Assembly: GCF_002754375.1 (NCBI RefSeq)
Contig: NZ_PEFF01000001.1
Location: forward strand, 2,748,501-2,812,500
Direction of reading: 5' to 3'
Length of the DNA: 64,000 bases
Origin: Variovorax sp. 54
GTDB lineage: Bacteria; Pseudomonadota; Gammaproteobacteria; Burkholderiales; Burkholderiaceae_C
Both the position numbers and the translations under genes were made by a program. Shown piece after piece: positions 43,989-52,547 of this stretch. Position 1 is the stretch's first letter. Every line of letters begins with the position of its first letter. The notes under the pieces are model-generated. The model was not told where the DNA came from. It did not search any database and worked only from the letters and a program-made list of their open reading frames with translations.

Positions 43989-45068
43989 TCAGAGTTGTTC
44001 GCGGCAGGCGCGGTAGAGGTCCTTCCAGTCGGCCCGTTCCTTCACCACGGTTTCGAGGTATTCCTTCCACACCACCTGGTCTTGCACCGGGTCCTTGATG
44101 ACGGCGCCGATCAGGCCCGAGGCCACGTCGGCCGAGCGCAGCACGCCGTCGCCGAAATGGCCTGCCAGCGCCATGCCGCTGTTGATGACCGAGATGGCCT
44201 CGGCGGTCGAGAGCGTGGAAGTGGGCGACTTGATGCGCGTCTTGCCGTCTTCGGTCTGGCCGTTGCGCAGCTCGCGGAAGATCTGCACCACGCGGCGCAC
44301 TTCCTGCAGCGCGGGCGGCTCGGCCGGCAGCGCGAGCGCACGGCCCAGCTCGGACACGCGCTTGACGACGATCTGCACTTCCTCGGCCTCGCTCGACGGC
44401 ACGGGCAGCACCACGGTGTTGAAGCGGCGCTTGAGCGCGCTCGACAGTTCGTTCACGCCCTTGTCGCGGTTGTTGGCCGTGGCAATGACCGAGAAGCCGC
44501 GCGTGGCCTGCACCTCGGTGCCGAGCTCGGGCACGGGCAGCGTCTTTTCCGACAGCACGGTGATCAGCGAATCTTGCACGTCGGCCGGGATGCGCGTGAG
44601 TTCTTCGACGCGCGCGATCTTGCCCAGGCGCATGGCGTTCACGAGCGGGCTCGGCACCAGCGCCTTTTCGGACGGGCCGTGGGCCAACAGCTCGGCGTAG
44701 TTCCAGCCGTAGCGCAGCTGTTCTTCGCTGGTGCCGGCGGTGCCCTGGATCAGCATGGTGGAGTCACCGCTCACGGCGGCGGCCAGGTGCTCCGACACCC
44801 ACGACTTCGCGGTGCCCGGCACGCCGTACAGCAGCAGCGCGCGGTCGGTGGCGAGCGTGGACACGGCGATTTCCATCAGGCGCGAACTGCCGATGTACTT
44901 GGGGCTGACCTCGAAGCCGCTGGCCAGCTTGCCGCCCATCAGGTAGGTGAGCACGGCCCAGGGCGAGAGCTTCCAGTTGGCCGGGCGCTGGCGGTCGTCG
45001 ACCTTCTGGAGCGCGTCGAGTTCTTCGGCGAATTGCTGTTCGGCATGCTGGCGCAGGACATTGCTCAT
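43989..45068 (-). CDS. MoxR-type AAA+ ATPase, YehL subfamily
   Basis: ATPase of 359 residues. Walker A is GVPGTAKS (residues 82-89). The Walker B region is IARVEELTRIPADVQDSL, with Glu where the usual Asp of the DE pair stands. Sensor 1 is VIATANNRDKGVNELSSALKRRFN, including an arginine finger. This pattern fits the YehL branch of MoxR proteins, which are chaperone-like ATPases that act with VWA partners. The start at 45068 overlaps the DUF5691 stop (ATGA). It is the presumed motor of the five-gene cluster. Confidence 0.9.
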   Translation of the reverse strand: MSNVLRQHAEQQFAEELDALQKVDDRQRPANWKLSPWAVLTYLMGGKLASGFEVSPKYIGSSRLMEIAVSTLATDRALLLYGVPGTAKSWVSEHLAAAVSGDSTMLIQGTAGTSEEQLRYGWNYAELLAHGPSEKALVPSPLVNAMRLGKIARVEELTRIPADVQDSLITVLSEKTLPVPELGTEVQATRGFSVIATANNRDKGVNELSSALKRRFNTVVLPVPSSEAEEVQIVVKRVSELGRALALPAEPPALQEVRRVVQIFRELRNGQTEDGKTRIKSPTSTLSTAEAISVINSGMALAGHFGDGVLRSADVASGLIGAVIKDPVQDQVVWKEYLETVVKERADWKDLYRACREQL

Positions 45069-46633
45069 GGACGGCCTTGGGAAGAGGTTGAAAGTGAGGA
45101 AGAGGAAGAGGAAGAAGACGAAGAAAGCGTGGCGACCAGCCGGCGTGCGCGCACGATGCGCGCGGTGTCGGCCAGTGCGTTGGCGAGGCCGGGGCTTTCC
45201 TCGGCCGCGCGCGGCAGGTCGGCCAGCAGCGCCAGCGCATCGAGGTGCAGCAGCGCGGCGGCGGTGCCGAGCACCTGGCGCAGCACGTAGTCGTTGACGA
45301 GGTCGCCGCGCTCGACGCGCGTGCGCAGCGCCTGCGCGATGCGCAGTGACAGTGCGGCCGAGGGCGTGTCGCCGGGCGCGCAGGCCTGGTCGGCAAACGC
45401 GACGACGTCCTGCACGCCTTCGCCGGCATCGCCGAGTTGGGTCGCCCAATGGCGCTCGCGGCGTTCGCGCGGCAACAGCGCGAGCAGCGGACCCACGCCG
45501 CCGCGGTGACCGCGCGGGCGGTCGAGCAGCGCGTCGCACCAGCCGAAGTCGGGCGCGGCCAGCACGGCCTCGTTCCAGGCGCGCAGCAGCGCGTCGTGCC
45601 AATCGCCGGTGGCGGCCCAGTCGAGCAATGCAGCGGGCGTCAGGCCGGTGCGTGCGGTCCACCAAGCGAGCGGCATCTGGCGCACGAGCTGGTAGAGCCA
45701 CCACGCGCGCGCGCCGAGGCTGTCGTGCGTGGGGCGCGCGGCGTCGATGGCGTCGTCCTTCCAGCGCGGGTCGGCGGACTCGGGGGCGTTCAGTTGCCAC
45801 ACCGTGCCTTGCGATGAGAGCAACGGCGCAAGGAAGGCTTCGACACGCCGCACGTGCGCGCTGGCCGGCAGGCGCTGCAGCAGCTCGACCACGGTCTGGC
45901 GCACGTCGCGTGCGCGGTCTTTCAGCTGGGCTTCCAGCAGCGCTTCGTCGTCGGGCCCGAGGTTCTCGGCCAATGCGCCGATCAGCACGGCGCGCTCCTT
46001 GGCGGGCAGTTGCGGCAGTTCGGCGGCGAGGCGTTCGCGCGCGCCGGCCGGGTCGTCGCGGCGTTGCTCGGCCAGCACGGCACGGCGCTGGTCGATGCTG
46101 CCTTCGTCCCAGCGGGTCTGCGTGTCGGCCTGCGCGCTGGCGCCGACGGCGTAGCGCCAGTCGTCGTTGCGCGCGGCCAGCCAGCGCCCGCGCTCGCCGA
46201 GCGCGAGAACGACGGCGGGCCGCAGCGCGGTGTCGCGGCGGCCGGCATCGAGTGCGGCGGGCAGCAGGCTGGGTGGCAGGCGCCAGCCAGCGGTCGAGAG
46301 CACGGCCAGCACCTCGTGCTGCAGGCGCTGCGGGCCGGCAGCGAGTGCATCGGCGATCACGGCGAGCAAGGCGGGGTCGCCGAGCGCGGGAGAGGGATCG
46401 TTGGCGGCAGGCGGTGCGTCGTCGGCCGGCAGGCCCGGCGCGACGAAGCCCGCGCGGCGGCCCACGGCCACGGCGCCCGCGACGCGCAGCAGCAGGCCCT
46501 GCGCGGTGTCGGTAGGTTGTTGCAGCGCTTGAAGCAGCGCGCCGAAATCGCCGGCCATGCCGTCGGCGGCTGGCACGGGTTGGCGTGCGGTACCGACAAG
46601 GGCCGTCTGCAGCAAGGTGTTCCAGTGGCTCAT
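45065..46633 (-). CDS. DUF5691 family protein with poly-serine tail
   Basis: Protein of 522 residues opening MSHWNTLLQTALVGTARQP, the typical DUF5691 start. The body is helical and leucine-rich and may contain HEAT-like repeats (AKERAVLIGALAENLGPDDEALLEAQLKDR, visible at about residues 210-240). The C-terminus ends in about twelve serines encoded by an imperfect GAAGAG-type repeat around 45,075-45,125. Function is unknown. It sits between the SWIM and MoxR genes of the Yeh-like cluster and is coupled to the MoxR gene by a 4-bp overlap. Confidence 0.85.
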   Translation of the reverse strand: MSHWNTLLQTALVGTARQPVPAADGMAGDFGALLQALQQPTDTAQGLLLRVAGAVAVGRRAGFVAPGLPADDAPPAANDPSPALGDPALLAVIADALAAGPQRLQHEVLAVLSTAGWRLPPSLLPAALDAGRRDTALRPAVVLALGERGRWLAARNDDWRYAVGASAQADTQTRWDEGSIDQRRAVLAEQRRDDPAGARERLAAELPQLPAKERAVLIGALAENLGPDDEALLEAQLKDRARDVRQTVVELLQRLPASAHVRRVEAFLAPLLSSQGTVWQLNAPESADPRWKDDAIDAARPTHDSLGARAWWLYQLVRQMPLAWWTARTGLTPAALLDWAATGDWHDALLRAWNEAVLAAPDFGWCDALLDRPRGHRGGVGPLLALLPRERRERHWATQLGDAGEGVQDVVAFADQACAPGDTPSAALSLRIAQALRTRVERGDLVNDYVLRQVLGTAAALLHLDALALLADLPRAAEESPGLANALADTARIVRARRLVATLSSSSSSSSSSLSTSSQGRP

Positions 46634-46688
46634 TCGATTGCCTTCGTGCTTCGCACTTCGGTATTCGCCTTGGGAGCGGCCCGGCGGC

Positions 46689-48035
46689 TCATGTCCGCGC
46701 TCCGCTCAAGGTCCAGACGGGTGTTCCACCCTCAGCCGCCCACGCGGTAAGTGGCGCGAACTGCTCGCCGTCCCATTCGCCGAAGACGCGCAGCGGCGCA
46801 CCGCCCGAATGCGCCAGCAGCTGCCAGGCTTCCGCTGCGGCCAGTTGCATCGGCAGGGCCTGCGACGCGGCGCCCAGGCGCAGCCACCACTGGTCGCCGT
46901 GCCGCGCGGGCACGGCATCGGCCCACACCAGGGGCAGCAGCGGCTGCCACGGGTTGGCCGCGATCTGCTGCGCCATGCGTTGCCATTCACCGGTTTCGTC
47001 ATTGGCTGCAAAAGGTGCGGCGGTCGACGCGGCCTCGGCCGGCAGCTCGGCCACCACCGCGCGCTGCGAGGCGTGGCCGGGATAGAAGCACAGCATGGCC
47101 GCGCGTTCGCTGCCGCTGACCCAGCCGGTCTCGAAGCCGCGTCCGCCGTGCGAGTAGTCGAGCAGCAGCGCGCGGCGTCCGCTCGCGCGGCCCTGCAGCC
47201 ACACATGGCGCTCGACGAGCTTGGTGTCGCGCTCGTCGAGGCACTGGCCCAGCACGAGCCAGTGGTCGTTCACGCGCTCGCCGTCGGCGAGCAGCGCCTC
47301 GCGGTCCTGCGGCCAGCCGAGGGCGGCGCGCAGGTCGGCGCGCGTGGCGGGCGACAGGCTGTCGCGGCGCGGCACCGCATCGACGATCAGTTGCAGCCGG
47401 CCCAGCCGGTCGAGCAGGCGCGCGGGCCAGCCGTCGCCGGCACCGATCAGCTCGGCCGCCTGCGTGATGCGCTGGCCGAGCCCCGGCGCCTGCGCATCGA
47501 CCATGCGCGCGGCCATGGCGGCCCAACCTTCGGCCTGCTCGCTGCCGAGTGCGGCCAGGCCGCGCTGGGTCTGGTCGTCGAGCCAGCGCGCGAGTTCCTG
47601 CACGCCGGCCTCGATGCGCTTCCAGCGCTGCGCGTCGCGCTTGGCGGCGGCAGCGGGATCGGGCGCGGCGGCGGGTTCGGCGGCGCGGGCTTCTTTCTTC
47701 TCGGCCTTGTCGCGGCGCGAGGCGAGCCAGTCGGCCACCCACGGCGGCGGCACGCCGGCGGTGAAGCTGGCTTCGCTCTGCGCGCGCAGCAGCATCAGCG
47801 CCAGGCCGTGCTTGCAGGGGAACTTGCGGCTCGGGCAGGAGCAGCGGAACACGGGCCCCGACAGGTCGACCTGCGTCTGGTAGGGCTTGCTGCCGCTGCC
47901 CTGGCATTCGCCCCAGACGGCGTCGTCGGAGTGCGCGAGCGTGGGCCACTTGGCGGGCGCGAGCAGGCCTTTGGCGGCCTTCGCGGAGGCGTCGTCCGGC
48001 GCAAGCGCAAGGACGGCTTCGGTACTGAGACTCAT
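46689..48035 (-). CDS. SWIM zinc-finger domain protein, YehQ-like
   Basis: Protein of 448 residues. The SWIM motif CxC-x6-CxH is complete: C65, C67, C74 and H76 in FRCSCPSRKFPCKHGLAL. Upstream is the substrate-like strand GSGSKPYQTQVDLSG, and downstream an Ala/Lys-rich linker (about 105-130). A long C-terminal region with no recognised fold contains WLQGRASGRRALLLDYSHGG. SWIM domains bind zinc and often DNA or protein. It is the first gene of the Yeh-like set, 55 bp before DUF5691. Its start at 48035 lies 58 bp after the lipoprotein gene on the same strand. Confidence 0.88.
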   Translation of the reverse strand: MSLSTEAVLALAPDDASAKAAKGLLAPAKWPTLAHSDDAVWGECQGSGSKPYQTQVDLSGPVFRCSCPSRKFPCKHGLALMLLRAQSEASFTAGVPPPWVADWLASRRDKAEKKEARAAEPAAAPDPAAAAKRDAQRWKRIEAGVQELARWLDDQTQRGLAALGSEQAEGWAAMAARMVDAQAPGLGQRITQAAELIGAGDGWPARLLDRLGRLQLIVDAVPRRDSLSPATRADLRAALGWPQDREALLADGERVNDHWLVLGQCLDERDTKLVERHVWLQGRASGRRALLLDYSHGGRGFETGWVSGSERAAMLCFYPGHASQRAVVAELPAEAASTAAPFAANDETGEWQRMAQQIAANPWQPLLPLVWADAVPARHGDQWWLRLGAASQALPMQLAAAEAWQLLAHSGGAPLRVFGEWDGEQFAPLTAWAAEGGTPVWTLSGART

Positions 48036-48093
48036 GGAAAGGGCAGCCTCGCGCCGGGCCGCGGCGCGGTCAGGGGTGGGAGGGGCGCGACCA

Positions 48094-48648
48094 TCAGGGC
48101 GCGATGGGGTTGCCGGGCGTGCCTGCTTCGCCGGCCACGACCGCAGTGGTCGCGGCAGGGGCGCGGTAGGACACGCGTGCCGCCGGCACGGGTGCGGCGG
48201 CGATCGGTGGCGACGGCGACATCGGCCGCGTGACGCCGGCCTTGGTGACGGTGACGGGCGGGGTGCCCGCTGCCGCAACAGGCACCACCACGCCAGGCGT
48301 CGCCTGGCCGGGAGCTGCTGGCGTCGTCTCGTACGGGTTGTGCAGCACCACGGTCTTGCCGACGCCCACGCCGGTGCCGACCGGTCCGATGCCGACCCCC
48401 ACGCCGACACCGGCCGAGCCGGTGACGGCGCCGTTGTCGTGCAGGGACACGCCCGCGCCGAGCGGGCCCCAGCCGGTGTTCAGGCCGACGGAAAAATTGC
48501 CGTCCTTCGTGGCACCGAGCCCGAGCGAGAGCCCGGGCACCAGCGGAATGCCGATGTGATAGTGCGAACAGCCGCCCACCAGAAGCAACAGCAGCAGCGC
48601 CGAAGTGGCAGCCGCTGCGCGACGAACGATGCGCGGCCGGGCGTTCAC
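48094..48648 (-). CDS. Small glycine-rich lipoprotein, hypothetical
   Basis: Predicted lipoprotein of 184 residues. The signal [20 protein letters not shown] ends in lipobox VGGC. A glycine/valine-rich repeat region follows ([19 protein letters not shown] and neighbours), then a Pro/Ala/Thr-rich tail. The start is GTG at 48648 and overlaps the htpG stop as GTGA. No family is recognised; it resembles small periplasmic lipoproteins of unknown role in Burkholderiales. Translational coupling to a cytoplasmic chaperone gene is unexpected. Confidence 0.75.
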   Translation of the reverse strand: MNARPRIVRRAAAATSALLLLLLVGGCSHYHIGIPLVPGLSLGLGATKDGNFSVGLNTGWGPLGAGVSLHDNGAVTGSAGVGVGVGIGPVGTGVGVGKTVVLHNPYETTPAAPGQATPGVVVPVAAAGTPPVTVTKAGVTRPMSPSPPIAAAPVPAARVSYRAPAATTAVVAGEAGTPGNPIAP

Positions 48649-50681
48649 ACCAGCAGCGCGTTGACGCGCCTCACGTAAGCGGCCGGGTCGGCCGGCAGGC
48701 CGCCTTCGGCCAGCAGCGCCTGGTCGAACAGGATGTTCGCGAGGTCGTCGAAATGCGCGGAGCCTTCGAGCTTCTTCACCAGCGGGTGCTCGGCGTTGAC
48801 TTCGAGCACGGGCTTCAGGTCGGGCGCGGGCTGGCCGGCCTGCTTGAGCATGCGCGCGAGCTGCGTGCTCATGCCGCCGTCTTCCACCACGAGGCAGGCG
48901 GGCGAGTCGACCAGGCGCGTGGTCACGCGCACGTCTTCGGCCTTGTCCTTGAGCGCCTCTTTCAGCTTCTCGAGCAGCGGCTTGAACGACTCGGCGGCTT
49001 CTTCCGCGGCCTTCTTCTCGGACTCGTCCTGCAGCTTGCCCAGGTCGACCGCGCCCTTGGCCACGCTCTGCAGCGGCGTGCCGTCGAACTCGTTGAGGTA
49101 GTTCAGCGCCCACTCGTCGACACGGTCGGTCATGAGCAGCACCTCGATGCCCTTCTTCTTGAAGACTTCGAGCTGCGGGCTGTTCTTGGCGGCGGCGAGG
49201 TTGTCGGCCGTGATGTAGTAGATGGCGTCCTGGCCGTCCTTCATGCGCGCCTTGTAGTCGGCGAAGCTCACGCTCGCGACGTCGCTCGTGGTGGAGGCAA
49301 AGCGCAGCAGCTTGGCGATGCGGTCGCGATTGCCCATGTCCTCGCCCAGGCCTTCTTTCAGCACCGCGCCGAACTCGGCGTAGAACTTGGCGAACTTGCC
49401 CGAGTCGTCGGCGGCTGCGGCGGCCGTTTCAGCGGCGGTGGGCGTGTTCTTGTCGACCACGTCCGTCACGCCTTCGGTCGGCTCGGGGGCCGGCACCGAC
49501 TCGCCCGAGCCCACGTCGGTCTTGCCTTCGTTGCTGTCGGGCGCGGTCTTCTGCTTCCTGGCCAGGTCTTCGAGCATCGACAGCACGCGCTTGGTGCTGC
49601 CTTCGCGGATGGCCTTCACGTCGCGGCTTTCCTGCAGCAGCTCGCGGCTCACATTGAGCGGCAGGTCGGCCGAGTCGATCACGCCCTTCACGAAGCGCAG
49701 GTAGTTGGGCAGCAGCGCCTCGGCGTCGTCCATGATGAAGACGCGCTTGACGTACAGCTTGACGCCCGCGCTCTTGTCGCGGTTCCACAGGTCGAACGGG
49801 GCCTTGGCCGGGATGTACAAGAGCTGCGTGTACTCGGTGCTGCCTTCGACGCGGTTGTGGCTCCAGGCCAGCGGCGCTTCGAAGTCGTGGCTGATGCTCT
49901 TGTAAAACTCTTCGTACTGCTCGGCGCTGATCTCCTTCTTGGGACGGCTCCACAGGGCGTTGGCCTTGTTCACCGTTTCCCACTCACCGGTCTTCACCAT
50001 GTCGCCGGGCTGGTCGTTCTCGCCTTCCTTCCACTCTTCCTTTTCCATCAGGATGGGCAGGGAGATGTGGTCGGAATATTTGCCGACGATCTGCTTGAGC
50101 TTCCAGGCGTTGAGGTACTCGTCGGCGTCGTCGCGCAGGTGCAGCGTGATGCTCGTGCCGCGCGCGGCGCGCGTGATGTCGGCCACCTCGAAGTCGCCGG
50201 CGCCGCCGCTCACCCAGCGCACGCCCTGGTCGGCGGGCAGGCCCGCGCGGCGCGACTCGACGCTGATCTTGTCGGCCACGATGAAGCCCGAGTAGAAGCC
50301 CACGCCGAACTGGCCGATGAGCTGTGCGTCGGCCTTCTGGTCGCCGCTCAGGCGGCTCATGAAGTCTTTGGTACCACTCTTGGCGATGGTGCCGAGGTTG
50401 TCGATGGCTTCCTGGCGCGACAGGCCGATGCCCTTGTCGGTGATGGTGAGGGTGCGCGCGGCCTTGTCGAACGACAGGCGCACGTCGAGCTCGGGCTGGT
50501 CTTCGTAGAGCTCGGGGTGGTCGAGCGCCTCGAAGCGCAGCTTGTCGCACGCGTCGGACGCGTTCGAGATCAGCTCGCGCAGGAAGATTTCCTTGTTGGA
50601 GTACAGCGCATGCGTGACGAGGTGCAGCAGTTGCGCGACTTCAGCCTGGAACGGGAGTTTGGTATTGGAGGAATCAGCCAT
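48645..50681 (-). CDS. htpG: Molecular chaperone HtpG (bacterial Hsp90) with acidic insert
   Basis: ATP-dependent chaperone of 678 residues. The N-terminal GHKL ATPase domain has [37 protein letters not shown] and [14 protein letters not shown]. The middle domain has [15 protein letters not shown]. The C-terminal dimer domain ends in the usual helices. E. coli HtpG has 624 residues. The excess is mostly an Ala/Asp/Glu/Pro-rich insert at about residues 376-430 after [10 protein letters not shown]. It is upstream of, and on the same strand as, the Yeh-like cluster. No clear sigma-32 promoter is seen. Confidence 0.96.
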   Translation of the reverse strand: MADSSNTKLPFQAEVAQLLHLVTHALYSNKEIFLRELISNASDACDKLRFEALDHPELYEDQPELDVRLSFDKAARTLTITDKGIGLSRQEAIDNLGTIAKSGTKDFMSRLSGDQKADAQLIGQFGVGFYSGFIVADKISVESRRAGLPADQGVRWVSGGAGDFEVADITRAARGTSITLHLRDDADEYLNAWKLKQIVGKYSDHISLPILMEKEEWKEGENDQPGDMVKTGEWETVNKANALWSRPKKEISAEQYEEFYKSISHDFEAPLAWSHNRVEGSTEYTQLLYIPAKAPFDLWNRDKSAGVKLYVKRVFIMDDAEALLPNYLRFVKGVIDSADLPLNVSRELLQESRDVKAIREGSTKRVLSMLEDLARKQKTAPDSNEGKTDVGSGESVPAPEPTEGVTDVVDKNTPTAAETAAAAADDSGKFAKFYAEFGAVLKEGLGEDMGNRDRIAKLLRFASTTSDVASVSFADYKARMKDGQDAIYYITADNLAAAKNSPQLEVFKKKGIEVLLMTDRVDEWALNYLNEFDGTPLQSVAKGAVDLGKLQDESEKKAAEEAAESFKPLLEKLKEALKDKAEDVRVTTRLVDSPACLVVEDGGMSTQLARMLKQAGQPAPDLKPVLEVNAEHPLVKKLEGSAHFDDLANILFDQALLAEGGLPADPAAYVRRVNALLV

Positions 50682-50905
50682 GGGAAAGAAGGATATCGGA
50701 GCCGAAAAATTCTAAGCCGGGTCGCCTCGGCGGCACACCCGGATCGACCGCTTTGCGAGCGGCCGGCCGGGCACGGGAAAGCAGCATTCTTCCCCATCCG
50801 TGGCGCAGTTCACGCCGCGGCCCCCGATGGCACCGCAAGTCAGGTGCTGCTGGGATCGGACGCGGAAGCTCGGCCGCCTTACCACCTGCCCCCGAAGGGA
50901 TTCTC

Positions 50906-51406
50906 ATGACGAAAAATTTCAATGCCTTGTTCCTGGCCTGCGCAGGCCTGGCCTTCACCGCTCTGTCGGCCCAGGCGCAAGTGCCGGCCGAAGCCCCGGC
51001 GGGCACCACGGTGCAGTGCAAGGACGGCAGCTATGCCTCGCCGGACACGAAGTCGGGCGCCTGCCGCGGCCACAAGGGCATCCAGACCTGGTACGGCAAG
51101 GAGGCCAAGGCCGCTGCGGCACCCGCACCCGCCGCCACGCCTGCGGCTGCGTCCACGCCCGCCGCTGCGGCGACACCGGCCCCGACCGCGGGTGCCGCGA
51201 CCAAGGCGCCCGGCGCGCCTGATCCCGCGAAGATGGCAGCCGCACCCGGTGGTGGCGCCGGCAAGGTCTGGGCCAACGACCAGACCAAGGTCTACCACTG
51301 CATGGGCGACCGCTACTACGGCAAGACCAAGAAGGGCGAGTACCTGACGGAGGCCGATGCCAAGGCCAAGGGCATGCACGCCTCGCACAACAAGACCTGC
51401 GCGTAA
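50906..51406 (+). CDS. Exported DUF3761-like protein
   Basis: Secreted or periplasmic protein of 166 residues. The signal peptide LFLACAGLAFTALSAQAQ leads to a DUF3761 segment, VQCKDGSYASPDTKSGACRG with HKGIQTWYGK. An Ala/Pro/Thr-rich linker (about 71-120) is followed by a conserved C-terminal segment, VYHCMGDRYYGKTKKGEYLT, then HASHNKTCA with Cys residues. The pairs of cysteines suggest disulfides. The start at 50906 lies after AGGGATT. It is divergent from htpG across 224 bp. Function unknown. Confidence 0.8.
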   Translation: MTKNFNALFLACAGLAFTALSAQAQVPAEAPAGTTVQCKDGSYASPDTKSGACRGHKGIQTWYGKEAKAAAAPAPAATPAAASTPAAAATPAPTAGAATKAPGAPDPAKMAAAPGGGAGKVWANDQTKVYHCMGDRYYGKTKKGEYLTEADAKAKGMHASHNKTCA

Positions 51407-51440
51407 GGCACGCCCGTTCCGCCCGGAGTCCGGCGACGGG

Positions 51441-52490
51441 CTACCGGGGCTGCAACTCGACCTCGCGCGTCCAGCGGTCGATGAGCCGCTTGCGCTCGGC
51501 CGCCTTGCCGTACTTCTCGAAGTCGTACTTGATGAGCTTCACGCTCTCCATCGACGGAATGCGCGCATCGGGCTTGAAGGTCTTGTTGGCCGGCGACTGC
51601 AGGCTGCCGGCCTTGGCGCCGATGGACTGGCCCGCGGGGCTCATGAGCCAGTCGTAGTAGCGCTTGGCGTTCTCCTTGTTGCGCGCGCCTTTCACGAGCG
51701 CGATGCCGCCGATCTCGAAGCCCGTGCCTTCGCAGGGCGCGGCGGTCTTCACCGGAAATTTGTCGTGCCGCCAGCGCTCGAAGCCGAAGATGAAGCTCAC
51801 GCCGATCGCCACCTCGCCCTTGGCCACGTTGGGCGCCTGCGCCTGGCCGCTGCGCGTGTAGCTGGTGACGTTCCTGTGCAGCTTCTTCAGGTAGTCGAAC
51901 GCGGGTTCCTCGCCCATCTGCTGCACCAGGCCCGCGATGACGGTGTAGGCCGTGCCGCTGGTGGCGGGGTGCGAGATTTCGATCTCGCCCTTGTACTCGG
52001 GCTTGATGAGGTCGGCCCAGCACTTGGGCTCGGCGAGCTTCTTTTTCTTCAGCAGGTCGGTGTTGAAGCCGAAGCCCATGGCGCTCGTGTAGAAGCCGCC
52101 CACCATGTTCTGCGACATGGCGTACTGGCGCACCGACCAGTCGTGCAGGTCGTTGATGTAGGCCGGGCGGTAGGGCTCGAGCAGGCCCTGCTCGGCGGCC
52201 TGCAGGAACGGGTCGCCGGTGCCGCCCCACCAGAGGTCGGTCTTGGGGTTGGCGGCTTCGGCGCGCAGCTGCGCACCGATTTCGCCGGTGCCCTTGTGGG
52301 CCTGCTGCACCTTGATGCCGGTCTCGCGCGTGAAGGCCGTGGCGGCCGCCTCGCACCAGCCCACGTCGGTGCTGCACAGCGCGTTGACGGTGCCCTGCGC
52401 GGCGGCCAGCGGCGCCCCGAGCAGGAGCACCGCGCCCAGGCAGGCGGTGGCCAGGGCACTCACGGTGTGTGGCGGGGCGAATGAAGGCAT
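51441..52490 (-). CDS. Orphan ABC transporter substrate-binding protein (AfuA/FutA-like)
   Basis: Periplasmic binding protein of 349 residues with a Sec signal (LGAVLLLGAPLAAAQG). Motifs of the Fe3+/spermidine-type binding family are VNALCSTDVGWCEAAATAFT, ETGIKVQQAHKGTGE and DLWWGGTGDPFLQAAEQGLL. No permease or ATPase gene adjoins it, so it would depend on a transporter encoded elsewhere. A LysR gene lies 57 bp upstream on the same strand and may be co-transcribed with it. Two cysteines near the mature N-terminus are unusual for the family. Confidence 0.87.
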   Translation of the reverse strand: MPSFAPPHTVSALATACLGAVLLLGAPLAAAQGTVNALCSTDVGWCEAAATAFTRETGIKVQQAHKGTGEIGAQLRAEAANPKTDLWWGGTGDPFLQAAEQGLLEPYRPAYINDLHDWSVRQYAMSQNMVGGFYTSAMGFGFNTDLLKKKKLAEPKCWADLIKPEYKGEIEISHPATSGTAYTVIAGLVQQMGEEPAFDYLKKLHRNVTSYTRSGQAQAPNVAKGEVAIGVSFIFGFERWRHDKFPVKTAAPCEGTGFEIGGIALVKGARNKENAKRYYDWLMSPAGQSIGAKAGSLQSPANKTFKPDARIPSMESVKLIKYDFEKYGKAAERKRLIDRWTREVELQPR

Positions 52491-52547
52491 GCGCAGGTCT
52501 CCTCGTTGTTTGAAAGCGCAGGATAGCGCCCGTCTGCGTGGATGGGC

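Noticed and set aside
48753..50909. 718-residue plus-strand open frame over htpG
   Set aside because: It is the antisense of htpG, a highly conserved protein, and its translation is a low-complexity Val/His/Arg-rich string.
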